Below are positions 10,666 through 21,109 of a DNA stretch of 36,055 nucleotides, piece after piece. Made by a program: the position numbers and the translations under genes. Every line of letters begins with the position of its first letter. The first letter of the stretch is position 1. Source of the DNA: Intoshia linei (taxonomy: Eukaryota; Orthonectida; Rhopaluridae); the NCBI GenBank assembly GCA_001642005.1, contig LWCA01000258.1:1-36055 (forward strand), in the 5' to 3' direction. Under the pieces are notes generated by a model that did no database searches, was not told the DNA's origin, and worked only from the letters and a program-made list of their open reading frames with translations.

Positions 10666-11616
10666 TTAGAGAGATTTGGTAATATTTGGATATAAATCTG
10701 TCGAATTATATTTTGACCTATGCCTTCTATTTGCAAACCATTTTTTAATTTGTTTGCTAGAAAGCATGGTAGAATCTGACAGAAAATGTATTTGATTTAG
10801 ACCTGGATAAGGATGATCATTGTGAGCAGCGTACCAGTTTTTTAAAATTTTGGTGACTTCATGGGTGAAAAGGATACGTTCTCGAGTTTTTGACTTGATT
10901 TCCATGTTAACATTTTCCAAATTATTTTTTTCGCTCTTGATTTTATTTAAACAATTCATTTTAGAGTCCATAGGGTTTTTAAGATTTTTTACAATGTTTG
11001 ACAATACTTTTTCGTCATAGCAATCATTTTGCCTGGGTTTAATTTTCTTTTGCAGTTTAGTACAATTGGTAGAATCATTTCTCAAATTTGAATAATTTAA
11101 AGCCGAGTCTATTTTTAATTTACTACTGCTCACATCTGGGTACGTATTCGTGTGGATCAAGTTTGATTTAGTCAGCGCATATTTTAAAAACCCGTTTATG
11201 AGCTGATTCGTCGCTTCGTTGGGCGAAATCAAGTTTTCATCTTGTTTACCTTTCCACGAGTTTAATCTTTCATTTTTGGGATGGGAGATGCAATTACTTT
11301 TAGAATTGTAAAAATTTGACCAAACTTCTTTATTTTCTCGGCAAAATAAGGGTTTAGTTGAAGTTGTACACCCCGACAAATCAGTAGCAGTAACAAATTC
11401 ATTTTTACCACATTTTTTATTTGAACCATGAGCAATTATCGAGTTCTCAACATAACCGGAATCGGTCATGGTTTCGACACTTTCAACTTTACAACTCATT
11501 TCTCTTTCCATGTCACTCATCACATAATGGTGGGCCACTCGGATATTTGAACTCAAGTCAATTTTGTTCATCCCATTCCAGGGTCTAAAAATTGTGGAAT
11601 CTTGTTCATTGTCCAT
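10666..11616 (-). CDS. TALE-class homeodomain protein, single exon (316 aa)
   Basis: The homeodomain occupies about residues 242-303 at the C-terminus. From its helix-1 Trp to the recognition-helix Trp it aligns with MEIS without gaps (W-Y-A-A-H-N-D-H-P-Y-P against W-L-F-Q-H-L-T-H-P-Y-P). It thus has the three-residue loop extension that defines TALE. The recognition helix reads KKWFANRRHRSK, with Asn51 and Arg53 kept. The Arg following Asn51 and the His after RR are unusual, since most TALE proteins read N-A-R-R-R or N-K-R. The N-terminal 240 residues are Ser/Asn/Lys-rich, and no MEIS, PBC or Iroquois domain is recognised. It is likely a nuclear DNA-binding regulator; its subclass cannot be assigned. 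It lies 263 nt upstream of RMND5 on the same strand. The start at 11616 is the first in-frame Met. Confidence 0.85.
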   Translation of the reverse strand: MDNEQDSTIFRPWNGMNKIDLSSNIRVAHHYVMSDMEREMSCKVESVETMTDSGYVENSIIAHGSNKKCGKNEFVTATDLSGCTTSTKPLFCRENKEVWSNFYNSKSNCISHPKNERLNSWKGKQDENLISPNEATNQLINGFLKYALTKSNLIHTNTYPDVSSSKLKIDSALNYSNLRNDSTNCTKLQKKIKPRQNDCYDEKVLSNIVKNLKNPMDSKMNCLNKIKSEKNNLENVNMEIKSKTRERILFTHEVTKILKNWYAAHNDHPYPGLNQIHFLSDSTMLSSKQIKKWFANRRHRSKYNSTDLYPNITKSL

Positions 11617-12969
11617 TTTCTCATTTTTATCTAAATTTCAATTATAATTATTCATCAGGTATATACTCTTAAAAGACAAATCTAATGGCAAATTGTGTGG
11701 TAGAGATTCATCAGATAAATTCATAGCATGACTTTCAAAAAAATAAATTCGAGTTTTGATTAAGAGTGTCAGTTGTATGAAATAAATGAAACGCAATAAA
11801 TACAAAAGTAAACTGGTTCCTTATATCTTTTTAAGTAAAAGATGTTAATTCATATAATTAATATCCATAATTATAACTTTTTAGCAATGAGTATTTTGCG
11901 TAATACAATCAATGACCGTGTTGATTCTAGTTTCTGTAGCCTATTGCAATTTCCAAAGCTATCGTTAGTCTATTGCAAATGTACAAACTACTATTAGTTG
12001 AATCCTTCTAACGACTGGAACAAATATTCATCTGTAATTGTAATTTCTTTTTCAATTAATATATATTTTGACTACTATTTTGTTCGGTCTAGTTTATGCT
12101 CAAATGTAATGCCTCAAATTAGAGTTACCACTGTGATTTTGTTCATCCATTGCATTGTCTCATCATTATTTTACGCTTTTTTCACATCACTACCTCGTTA
12201 ATTGAATGTCGATCTCATTTTACTTATTAAAAACGATACATTAAAAAATGTTTACAATTTTTTAAATTAATTAATACCATAATAAGTCAAGTCCCACTCA
12301 AATCAGCCGACGTATTTACACTAGAAATCTAAAATTGGAACATTAACTCGTGATCCTTATACGTGTGGTCAAAATCGTTTTGAATTAATGATAGATTTGT
12401 AGTACAGGCAAATTTAAAAACTAAACAAATTGGAATTTAATGATTCACTTTAACTTTATCATTTTATGTTGAAATTGTTTGTATAATGTACATTAAGGTG
12501 TCTGATGGGTCGTTGTAAAAAATGTCCTTAGGGTTTATAATGATATTATCTTTAAAATAATGTGTATTATCAAATATTTTTGACCAATTTCCAATGGTTC
12601 AGTTAGCCTGGCCATTTATAGTTTTCCCATACGTTTACTATACATTATTGTATATAGTCAATGACAAAAATATTTCCTTTTTTTAAATAAAATGTTATTG
12701 ATACTCCTACGCCTAGAATACTGCGATGAATGATAGAATAATGGAATTAAATTTTAAAATACAAGGACAGTATGATTAGACGCTTTGGTTACAGAAGCTA
12801 AAGATAAACGTAAAAGATATGACACATATTTCAATCAAAATCTTAATAAGTTATTGGTAAAATACCGGCTTTTAAATATGTAGCAGAGCGCGCGTTACAC
12901 AAATATAGCATTACTAAACAGAAAGCGTATATCAAATCATAAATTCAAATTATTATACCCCTAAACTAG
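11617..12969. other. Intergenic region upstream of the homeobox gene
   Basis: No supported gene. The part at about 11890-12370 is less AT-biased than the flanks and has two TCTATTGCAA/CCTATTGCAA phrases near 11940-11980. It could hold regulatory sequence for the homeobox gene. The 67-codon frame at 11998-12201 has no family resemblance and no splice context, and is not called. Confidence 0.35.
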
Positions 12970-13960
12970 TATTATATGTATAAATAGGTTGACTGTTAAG
13001 TACTACGTACAAACAGCACATAGCTCTGCCGAGTGCACATTTTTATTATACCAAAAAAATAACAATTAATAATAATAACCATAATAAATAAAAATAAATA
13101 TTAACGGCATCAGAACTTTATAAACATATGTCAGATAAATTTTATCAATTTTGAAAAAATTGTAATAAATAAATGTATAAAAATAATAATAACAAAGTTG
13201 TATTACTTTTAGTAATTCGTTGTTGTAGTTTGAATTAAATTTTAAACAAAATTTTTTGAAAATGAGAATCTAAGATTAAAAAATTGCGTAGCAATGGAAA
13301 AAATTCCAAAGGAATGAATAATATGAATTTTCACCTATATTTCTTTATTGAAAATGTGTAGACGTTCAATGCACATTTTTTTTGAAAATTTAGGATCAAT
13401 ATTTACATTTTCAATTTTTAGTTTAATCGAAATATTTGAAAAATATTGGTTGATAATATATTAAAAATTATTTTTCACCTGGGAATGCGTAGATTTCTCG
13501 TTGAAATTTTGTTTTTATATTAACTGGAATAAGATCTATCAGAATAATTTATTTTTTATATTTTGGGACCGTTAATTATTTCACATTTTTTGTTTTGATA
13601 AAATATTTCGGAAAATAAATATATGAATACTAAAATGATTTTTTGACCGTGAAGTCGTCATTTATTCAGATTGAAATTTTTTTTGCGTGTTAACAGGATA
13701 CAACTGTACTAGCTGTAAATTTTTTTTAAATTTTAGGGCTGTTATTATTAAAAAAACGGTAATTTGTGGTTTTGGCCTTGAAGATATAATTTTTTTAAAT
13801 TTAAATTTATGATAATATTTATGATTTTAAAATCCGTATCAGAGTGTATATTTTTTTGAATTGTCGAACTAGTTTGATTTTCACAAAAAGGACAATTGGG
13901 CTTTTTGACCCGTGAGATGATAGTATAGGAGATTTAAATTTTTTCAGTTTTTTTTAGGAG
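12970..13960 (+). repeat. Long copy of dispersed repeat family R1 (about 1 kb)
   Basis: It begins near AGGTTGACTGTTAAGTACTA, then ACAAACAGCACATAGCTCTG and CCGAGTGCAC. From 13085 to about 13930 it is a diverged inverted copy of 27385-26520. Shared landmarks are TTGCGTAGCAATGG, GTGTAGACGTTCAATGCAC, TCGATTTTT, GACCGTGAAGTCGTCATTTA and GTGTTAACAGGATACAACTG. No coding sequence is seen. The family is unclassified: it is too long for a typical MITE and lacks clear inverted termini. Other copies are at 6760-7090, 14765-14910, 17390-17850, 18375-18430, 20900-20965, 24985-25310 and 26405-27990. Confidence 0.75.
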
Positions 13961-14235
13961 TATCAGAAAAATTTGCTAAAAAAAATTTACTAAAAACTCC
14001 CCTATAAAGTTTTGCTAAAAAAAAATTTATTAAAAACTCCCCTATATTGTTTGGTTAAAAAAATGAAGTTTTAAGAGCATTGTAATATTCAAAGAGTGGA
14101 AGCAAAATTAAGTTGATATTAATTTTAACAGAATTTTTTAAGTCTTGCACGTGATCAAATTTTCTGAATTTAAGTTTATTCTTCCTTTTCGTTATCCTGA
14201 ATATAAAATTTTACAAGATATTTACTGAGTACCAC

Positions 14236-14690
14236 CAGTGGTTCTCAAACAGTGAAGTTACAGTTCAGATTGAAGTGAACTGCAACTTCACTTTTATATT
14301 AAACCTGTTATTGCTGTTGTAATTCTTACTTATTAAACATTATTTGTTAGATTCGAGACTTAAACCTACAAGCTTCGATTTAACTTTAGCATTAATTCAT
14401 TTATCTATCATTGAACCACTACAAGGGTTAATGGTCAAAAATGCAATTTACTATTTATACCTTTTTATGGAAAACTATTTCATTACCAAAAAATTTGATA
14501 CTATTAATGATCCATAACAGCGGCTCTTAAATTGGGTACTGGTAGCCCCTAGGGGTAGCATAAATTATTTTGGGGTACTAAATTATATTTTTTTTAGTTT
14601 AGGGGTACCAACTTCGAAGTATGTTGAGAACCGCTGGTCTAGAATTTTAAAATAAAAATTTAAATAATATCTTGACACATTTGGGAACCA
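14236..14690. mobile_element. Probable decayed hAT element hosting a nested hAT MITE
   Basis: The left end CAGTGGTTCTCAAAC is at 14236. A candidate right end reading TTTGGGAACCAGT lies near 14681-14692, and the MITE at 14518-14636 sits between them. The right terminus departs from a perfect inverted repeat, and no target duplication was found. The outer element is therefore tentative. Confidence 0.35.
14518..14636. mobile_element. 119-bp hAT-type MITE
   Basis: The left end is CAGCGGCTCTTAAATTGGGTAC and the right end GTATGTTGAGAACCGCTG, so the element starts CAGCGG(C/T)TCT on both strands. GGGTAC/GGGGTACC inner repeats surround a short palindromic core (TAGCCCCTAGGGGTAGC). The ends fit hAT. 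A clean 8-bp target duplication was not seen. Confidence 0.6.
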
Positions 14691-14764
14691 GTCTTTTAAA
14701 TCCAATACCTATACCCTCGAAAACACCTTTAAAATGATTATTGGCATCTTTACATTTATTCTTA

Positions 14765-14910
14765 ACGGAGTGGATTGGTAATAGTGAATAGTATGATTTT
14801 TAAGCAAGATCTATTTTTTTTGGGAAAAATTAAGAAAAGTCCGCTCTCGGCAGAGCTAGATGCTGTCTGTACAAAGTACAAAACAATTAAGCTAGTAATT
14901 ATATAAATTC
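14765..14910 (-). repeat. Truncated copy of repeat family R1 (end fragment)
   Basis: It contains GGTAATAGTGAATAGTATGA, a T-rich linker, then CTCTCGGCAGAGCTAGATGC and TGTCTGTACAAAGTAC. This matches 27810-27990 in the same orientation and the start of the copy at 12970 in reverse. Only the terminal part of the family is present. Confidence 0.6.
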
Positions 14911-15514
14911 AAAAAAAATTTTTATATATTTTTTCAAATGGATTTATTATAATTTAATGAAATAAATTGAATACTTTGTCTTAGACAATCGTCTGTCATT
15001 CAGCCTTTTTAATAATTGAATTTTTACAAAAATGCTTTACGAAATTTCTCGAGAAATTGCTACTTTTGATCATCAAATAGTAATATAAAAATTATTATTA
15101 AGTCGGAAATACTACCAATTTAAATTAAATAAGTTTTTTAACCCCTATTTAACGAAAAAAGTGTATTTACAATTTTATAATGGGTAATTAACATTCATTT
15201 TTAACAATAAAATAGATAAAATAAATAAATCGACGACTAACGACTGTATCCATGCCTAGAAAGCATGATTGAAATTTCCCACCTAGGCTATATTTAACTC
15301 ATTGATGGCGTGACTGATTGTGAATAATTCAAACTGTCAATCGTGAGTATTGCTGATTAGACTAGCCATAATATACATAGGTAAATGCGACAAGTGCAAC
15401 ACTATTGTTATCAGGATGTTGTTTGAGTTACCGTTCTATAACACTATATTACCACTATTTTTCACTTAAATTTGAGAACAACATTTGCGATAATCAATTT
15501 TTTTATATTTATTT

Positions 15515-18258
15515 ATGCAAAACGAAAACGATTTAACATCATCCTTTGATCTTTTACAACAAAAATGGGGATGGGATAAATTGGATTGGAAAGCGGTAAA
15601 TTTATTATTGTTGAAATTTAAATGGAATTTGATTGATTTGATGGTTCGAATTTCTTGGAATATTTGTAAACAGTTTAATATCATCCAAATGCAGTTGATC
15701 AAAGTAAGATCATATGCATGCAAAAATAAGAGTTGTCAAAGTTGAATTAATTAAATATTTTTAATCACAATTTTGTAACATTTTTTTGTTTGATAAGGTA
15801 AACTAACCTATCAAATGAGTATAATATCTTGCGAAAAGGAACGCCTTGTCCCTAATATGTCACATTCGAATAATGATTAGTGAACCATTCACGGTTCGCT
15901 TGATTAGAATAATTTTATTCATACTATTCTTTGTGAATATTGCTAATTTGCGAAAATAAAATAAAATTAATTAAATTTAGAATCTTTACCCCACAATGGC
16001 GACAATATCTGGAGATGTCAACCACCTCCGTCTGGGAAAACAGAAATACAGCCCTCTGAAATTTTACCATACTCAAGATAAGTCTAAAACATCAAAATCC
16101 ATATCAAATTCTATACTAACTGATTATAATTTAAATGATACATTTAAAAAAATTGCTCGTCAACAAATAAAGAGACAAAGAAGTTTAAGGAACCGTAGAG
16201 CTTGCATTTGTGTTTTTGCTTTTTTAGCCTTGATGGCTTCTGTTGCTGGTTGTTTGATTTTTATAGGTTTGTATTTTAAAGGATTTTAATTTGCAATTTA
16301 ATTACTAATATCTTAGATCGATTTTTACCGGGTGGACTCCTTTATTACAAAAGTGGTAACATGTATAATTTCAATTTATATATCTTTTTAGATAATCACA
16401 GTAAGTTTTATTTATTTATTCAATTCTTTTGATTGATCTTAGCAATTCATCTGTATCATTTACATAATCTAACTTGAAAGTCGCTAATATAATATATCAT
16501 TTATGCTATTCTAATCTTTGAATTTAAATTACATATAAATCACTTTTTCTCATTTCTGATTCTAGAAATCTTTCGCGTCAATGTAACTTCACTTAATGAT
16601 CGATCCAATGTTTTATTTTTCTGCTGGAAGGTTTCAATTTTTTTTATATTTTTAATTTTATTTTAGATAAATGCCATTATTATTGGTTCTAAATGTAAAC
16701 AGTTACATGAAAATGGGTAATTCATTTTACTTTTATTTCCACAATTTTTTGTTTTGCTCTATATTTATTAATTGTAATTTAACCTTTGAATTTTAAATTA
16801 AATTCAAACTGACAAAATGATTAATTAAAATTAATAAAATGTACATTTACATGCTTATTTTTAATTGTAAACTAGAAAAACATAACATTTGTTGTATAAA
16901 GTCATTTTAATAATAGATACATTTTAATTTTTATTATGACATATTTATGATCTTAAAATTTAAATAACAGTTACAATGACAAAAATAATTAATCTTAATT
17001 GAATTTTAATATTTTCAAAATAATTAAATGTGTTACTGATTCACGATTTAACGATAACGCCTTAATTTTAATATTTGTCAACATTTTTCTAATCCCATGA
17101 ACCCCAACTTTTTTACTGAAAGGACCTAAAATTAGTTAATTTACAATAATGTTATGACACGTTTCTAATGGTATAGATATGATTGCATAATAAATAGGAT
17201 TGGTAATCGATAAAAATTTACAGATAAATTATTGGTAAAAATATTTTTATCGGTAAATTTTTTTTAAATTTATAACGGTAAATCCTTATATAAAGTAATT
17301 TAGTTAAAAATGTATGACTGTTTATTTAAGTCTTCCAGTTTATTTAAGAAAGTAAGTTGCGCAGAATTTGAAGTATAACCATTTATAATATAGTTTTTCG
17401 AGGGTTATGTTTTATCGGAAATTTAATTTTTAAAGATTGAGTCGTTAAAGATCAAAAATCCCAATTATCCTTTTTTTTAAATTCAAACGAGTTCTAGAAT
17501 TATAAAAATACACAATCTGATAAACATTTTAAAATCATTACTATTATCATAAATTTTAAAATCTTATACCTTTACGGCCGAAACCACAAATTATCTTTTT
17601 TAGTAAAAATGATGAAAGTACTAGAATTTTATTTAACTCAAATTATGGGATAGTTTTTAAAATCATCAACATTATCATTAATCTGATTCTCAAAAAAGTG
17701 TATTTTCAGGATTAAAACCACAGATTATTTTAGTTTAAAAAATATTACAGTTGATAGTCATATCCAGTTAACACACAAAAAATTTAAATCTGATAAAGTG
17801 ACGCCTTCGCGTTCAAAAAAGCACTTTAATATTCATTTTTTATCAAGAAAAAATTGTATTTATGAATTGCCGACCCCAGTTAAACTTTTAACCGAAAACC
17901 TAGCCAAAATAAATTTATAAAGGTAAATATTCTAGATTTGTTTCATAAACCTTTTATTTACTTGGGTATATTGATATGATTTCTGACCTATTTTATATAA
18001 AAATTCATATTTATTATACATACATTTATTTTTAGAAAAACTGCATTAGCTGAATTGGTAGTTTCAGACAGTTTTTTCTCAAATAACCAAAATACTAAAC
18101 TCAATGATACTAAAGTCACCGAAAAACTGTCTAATGTAATCAACAACCTAAATTTTAATAAATCCGGAAATGAAAATTCAAATTTTAAAATTAACGATAT
18201 TTATATGATGAAGTTAATGGATCAAACGTTCAGTAATTTTATTTACATTAAAAAATAA
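15515..18258 (+). CDS. Unrecognised type II single-pass membrane protein (7 exons, about 286 aa; core start at 15996 gives 218 aa)
   Basis: Exons are 15515-15703, 15981-16266, 16317-16355, 16392-16400, 16566-16630, 16667-16716 and 18036-18258. All phases agree and the stop ends at 18258. From the Met at 15996 there is a basic N-terminal segment of about 68 residues (RQQIKRQRSLRNRR just before the membrane). One hydrophobic helix follows (about residues 69-90, CICVFAFLALMASVAGCLIFI). A C-terminal ectodomain of about 125 residues has NVTS and several Asn-rich stretches. Positive charge before the helix and no signal peptide predict cytosolic N, outside C. The upstream Trp-rich exon 15515-15703 ends at a strong GTAAGA donor and joins in frame to 15981 without a stop; it may be coding or 5' untranslated. 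The 9-nt exon 16392-16400 has good splice borders and keeps frame whether included or skipped. No family is recognised. Intron 6 (1.3 kb) carries repeat R1. Confidence 0.6.
17390..17850 (-). repeat. Internal copy of repeat family R1 inside intron 6 of the membrane-protein gene
   Basis: Two to three modules of the AAAACCACAAATTATC and TTTTAAAATCAT type are followed by CAGTTAACACACAAAAAATT and GTTCAAAAAAGCACTTTAA. This corresponds in order and orientation to 26560-26870. Both termini of the family are absent. Confidence 0.6.
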
Positions 18259-19200
18259 CAAAAATTAAATCATGAATGAGACAATTGATATTATTTACAG
18301 TGTTAATTCACTATTGTTAAATTTCTCAATTTTTTCAATATTACTCTGTTGGATATAAAACTATTTAATTATTATGTACTTTGTACAAACAGCAGCTGGT
18401 TCTCACGGGGCAGACTTTAATTTTAACACTGATTATTTTATAAATTATACTTATAAAAAATGAGTGTATAATAGGGTTTCTACTTTTTTTTATTAAAAAA
18501 ACCCATTTTGCACGTGGATGCCTTTTTTGATTTAAACTTTAAATTTTAAAGCATTAATCCAAAAAAAACATCTTTCAAATGTAATCAATGATTACTAATC
18601 ATTGAAGTTCATACAAAAATGTTAAGATAAATGTCAAATATAACTTTATTTTATGTATATTCAGTTTTAATTTTGTTTGTATTGATAATTATGTTGGTAA
18701 TTCTTTTGATGGATTTACCATGATTTGTGGACCATTTTGTTTTTTTAGATTCATATATAGCTCAATTATTTTGGTTTTTAATGATGTTTGAATTCCTCAC
18801 AATTAATCCAAATAAAATATACATAAAATTTATTAAAATTTATAATGTCAAAATTTATATCGCAAATTTTATACAACATAAAATGAATGGGAAGATACAT
18901 AATATCTAATAGAAATTTTTTTTTGAAATGTAAAGACATATTTATTTCATATAGACAATTCTTTCATTATTTTCTGTAGAAATCAAATTTTACACTTTGG
19001 CCCAAAAAAATATCATATCTACACTGCATTGGAGAGGTGTTAGGAGCTATATGACAGAGACCGATCATCACGGTCCTACTCGTCTAAATTAATCAGTGAT
19101 TTTAGAAAAAAATTTCTGTGGTGGGAAAAATTTTATTTATATATATATATTATAACTCCACTAGTATAACGCTGATAAATAAGTTCAACTATGTATAGTA
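18259..19200. other. Intergenic stretch with an R1 end fragment and a hydrophobic mini-frame
   Basis: 18375-18430 holds a diverged R1 terminus (GTACTTTGTACAAACAGCAG). At 18631 a Met opens a 30-codon hydrophobic frame (SNITLFYVYSVLILFVLIIM) with a GTAATT donor-like site at 18697. It could be a signal-peptide exon, but its phase 0 does not fit the next large exon (21067 needs phase 2), so it is not joined. Otherwise nothing is supported. Confidence 0.35.
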
Positions 19201-19820
19201 GGGTGTCACATTTTTTTGAAATTTTTAGACTTTAATAGGCGATTAGTAATCAATGTGTGTATTTTTAAAATAGAAACACTATGTTTCAATTAAACATATC
19301 TAATGAATAATTAGATATACTAATGATATTTATCCGAGTTGCGCTGATCATTTTAAATATCTTTTTGAAAATCGTATAGAAAAATTTAAATTTATCTTTA
19401 CTTTTTTGCAAAAACAACATTGTGGTAAGTTGTCATGGTTTATATTTTAGGGTCTCACCACCCACGCTCAGCTATACATTTCAATTTTTAAAATTTGATT
19501 TTTGTGGTTTTTATCAACGTTTTAATTAACGCATAAATTTCGGTTATTTATGCAACAATAGCGTATTCAGGCGTTTTCAATCTATAAGACCATTTTTGCA
19601 GAAATAGTAGTATATTTGCAATTAATTGCGACACATCACGACAATGATTGTTTAAAATGTATAAAAATTTGGATAAAATAAATTAATTTTCGTTTAGTTT
19701 TTTCTTGAGCGTAACTCGAATCGGCATCTTTGCAACACCCCATTCTAGATTATTTTATATATCACGATAATACACCATTTCCGCTCTAATCCCCTTAATT
19801 CTGTGATGGGTGTGACACCC
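19201..19820. mobile_element. TA-flanked element with short inverted ends (620 bp)
   Basis: It starts GGGTGTCACA and ends TGTGACACCC, exact inverted ends of 10 nt. TA flanks both sides (19199-19200 and 19821-19822). TA duplication suggests the Tc1/mariner superfamily, but no transposase remains. A hAT element has inserted across its right boundary. Confidence 0.6.
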
Positions 19821-19825
19821 TAATG

Positions 19826-20120
19826 CAGTGCTTTCCAATCATTTTTGGTTGGCGACACATATTTCAATTTCAAAAAATTTCGCGACACACCAATCAAAAA
19901 AATAAACCATTGATTAATAAATATAGTTGAACCAATTTTTTTCTAATAATAATCTGAAAATAAGCTGTGTAAAATTTATCATCATCACTAAAAATATCTT
20001 TGATTTGCATTTTTACGTCTTCCAATTGTATTGTCTGCTAATGGAATTTAAAAAAAAAATTAAAAATCTTAAGTTTGACAGCACACAAAAGTGTCACGAC
20101 ATACCGGTTGGAAAGCACTG
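19826..20120. mobile_element. hAT MITE (295 bp) with perfect target duplication
   Basis: The left end is CAGTGCTTTCCAATC and the right end CCGGTTGGAAAGCACTG. The flanking 8-bp duplication CCCTAATG is at 19818-19825 and 20121-20128. The target spans the last bases and TA duplicate of the 620-bp element, so this insertion is younger. Inner motifs GCGACACA and TGTCACGAC are also inverted. The 68-codon frame at 19927-20133 overlaps the MITE end and is not a gene. Confidence 0.9.
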
Positions 20121-20514
20121 CCCTAATGTATAGAACCGAATATTTAAAAATTTGTATATAAGTCCTACAATTTTAATCTGTTCCGACCCAATGTTAAATC
20201 TCCACGGTCGCCTTTACCCCTAAAAGTAACATCATGATTATCGTATTATTATTGGTAATGGGATTAAAATTTAATTAATTAATAATTATAAATTACAACT
20301 ACTATTTAGGCGTGTATAAATTTCCTGTAATATTTTCAAAAGATTTCTGCAATTATGTAATTTTATATTATTTTAAAATTCATTTTGTTTAGGTTAATAG
20401 AAAATTCAACAAAACACTATTTTATAGTTGCAAAGTAGTCCAAAAGTAAATTTTAATTTCTATATTTAATTCTATTTTATTGGTTATTTTTTATCTGTTG
20501 CCCAAAGTATAGTA

Positions 20515-20812
20515 CAGGGGTTGCCAAAGTGGGCGATTATAAAAACACTGTCTACCCAAAAAACGATTTTAGATGGATAGAGTGAGGGTTGATGAATTTT
20601 TTGGTTGTAAGAGGATATTTTTATTGCAAGTTTGGGATCCACTGATATAAAAAGTGACAGTAATAAATATATATTTTTTTTAATTATTAAATATTGAATA
20701 ATGAGTAAATTTTTAAATATATATACGACGTAGTCTAAAAATTTTTTAGGGGGCGTTTAGAAAATATATTGCTAAAAAGGGGTGGTAGGCAAAATGAGTT
20801 TGGGAACCCCTG
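20515..20812. mobile_element. hAT MITE (298 bp)
   Basis: The left end is CAGGGGTTGCCAAAGTGGGC and the right end GAGTTTGGGAACCCCTG. Near-identical 8-bp flanks are GTATAGTA (20507-20514) and CTATAGTA (20813-20820), a duplication with one mismatch. A related right end (GGTAGGCAAAATGAGATTGG) occurs at about 32715-32734. No coding capacity. Confidence 0.8.
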
Positions 20813-20899
20813 CTATAGTACCTTTACTTATAAAACATTGTTTTATATTTAAATTATTATAATTTTTAAAAACTCATAAACGTGTGTCTACCGGTTAAC

Positions 20900-20965
20900 A
20901 GGTTAAAGGATTGTTAATAGTGAATAGTAGAATTTTTAAGTTCAGAAATTGGATTTCATATACAG
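20900..20965 (-). repeat. End fragment of repeat family R1 upstream of the cysteine-pair gene
   Basis: GTTAATAGTGAATAGTAGAA, then TTTTTAAGTTCAGA, match 27810-27840 and 14775-14800. A GTAAGT donor-like site follows at 20966, so the fragment could look like an exon. Its repeat identity argues against coding use. Confidence 0.45.
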
Positions 20966-21109
20966 TAAGTACTTTTTCTAAGTCAGTATATCCTGGTCCA
21001 CAATGCTTGTTACAACATTTTGAAACATTTTTTTTAATTTTTAGTTATAAAATGATATAAATTTAGTTCTCACTATGTTGAAGTTCGATTAGACAAAAAA
21101 TGTTTAAAA

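Noticed and set aside
11998-12201. 67-codon plus-strand frame upstream of the homeobox gene
   Set aside because: Hydrophobic/Ser-rich translation without family resemblance, no splice context, starts on a non-ATG codon, and is of a length expected by chance.
15650-15670. GGTTCGAAT, a possible tRNA B box
   Set aside because: No A box at a suitable distance, no cloverleaf, and the sequence is inside a protein-like frame.
15466-15723. 85-codon minus-strand frame opposite the Trp-rich exon
   Set aside because: It is the antisense shadow of 15515-15703. The plus-strand frame has a splice donor and joins in frame to the next gene.
18727-18909. 60-codon Ile/Lys/Asn-rich plus-strand frame
   Set aside because: Composition mirrors the local AT bias, there is no family match, and upstream and downstream splice phases do not connect to either neighbour gene.
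19927-20133. 68-codon plus-strand frame
   Set aside because: It lies within and across the end of the 295-bp hAT MITE and reads through its terminal repeat.
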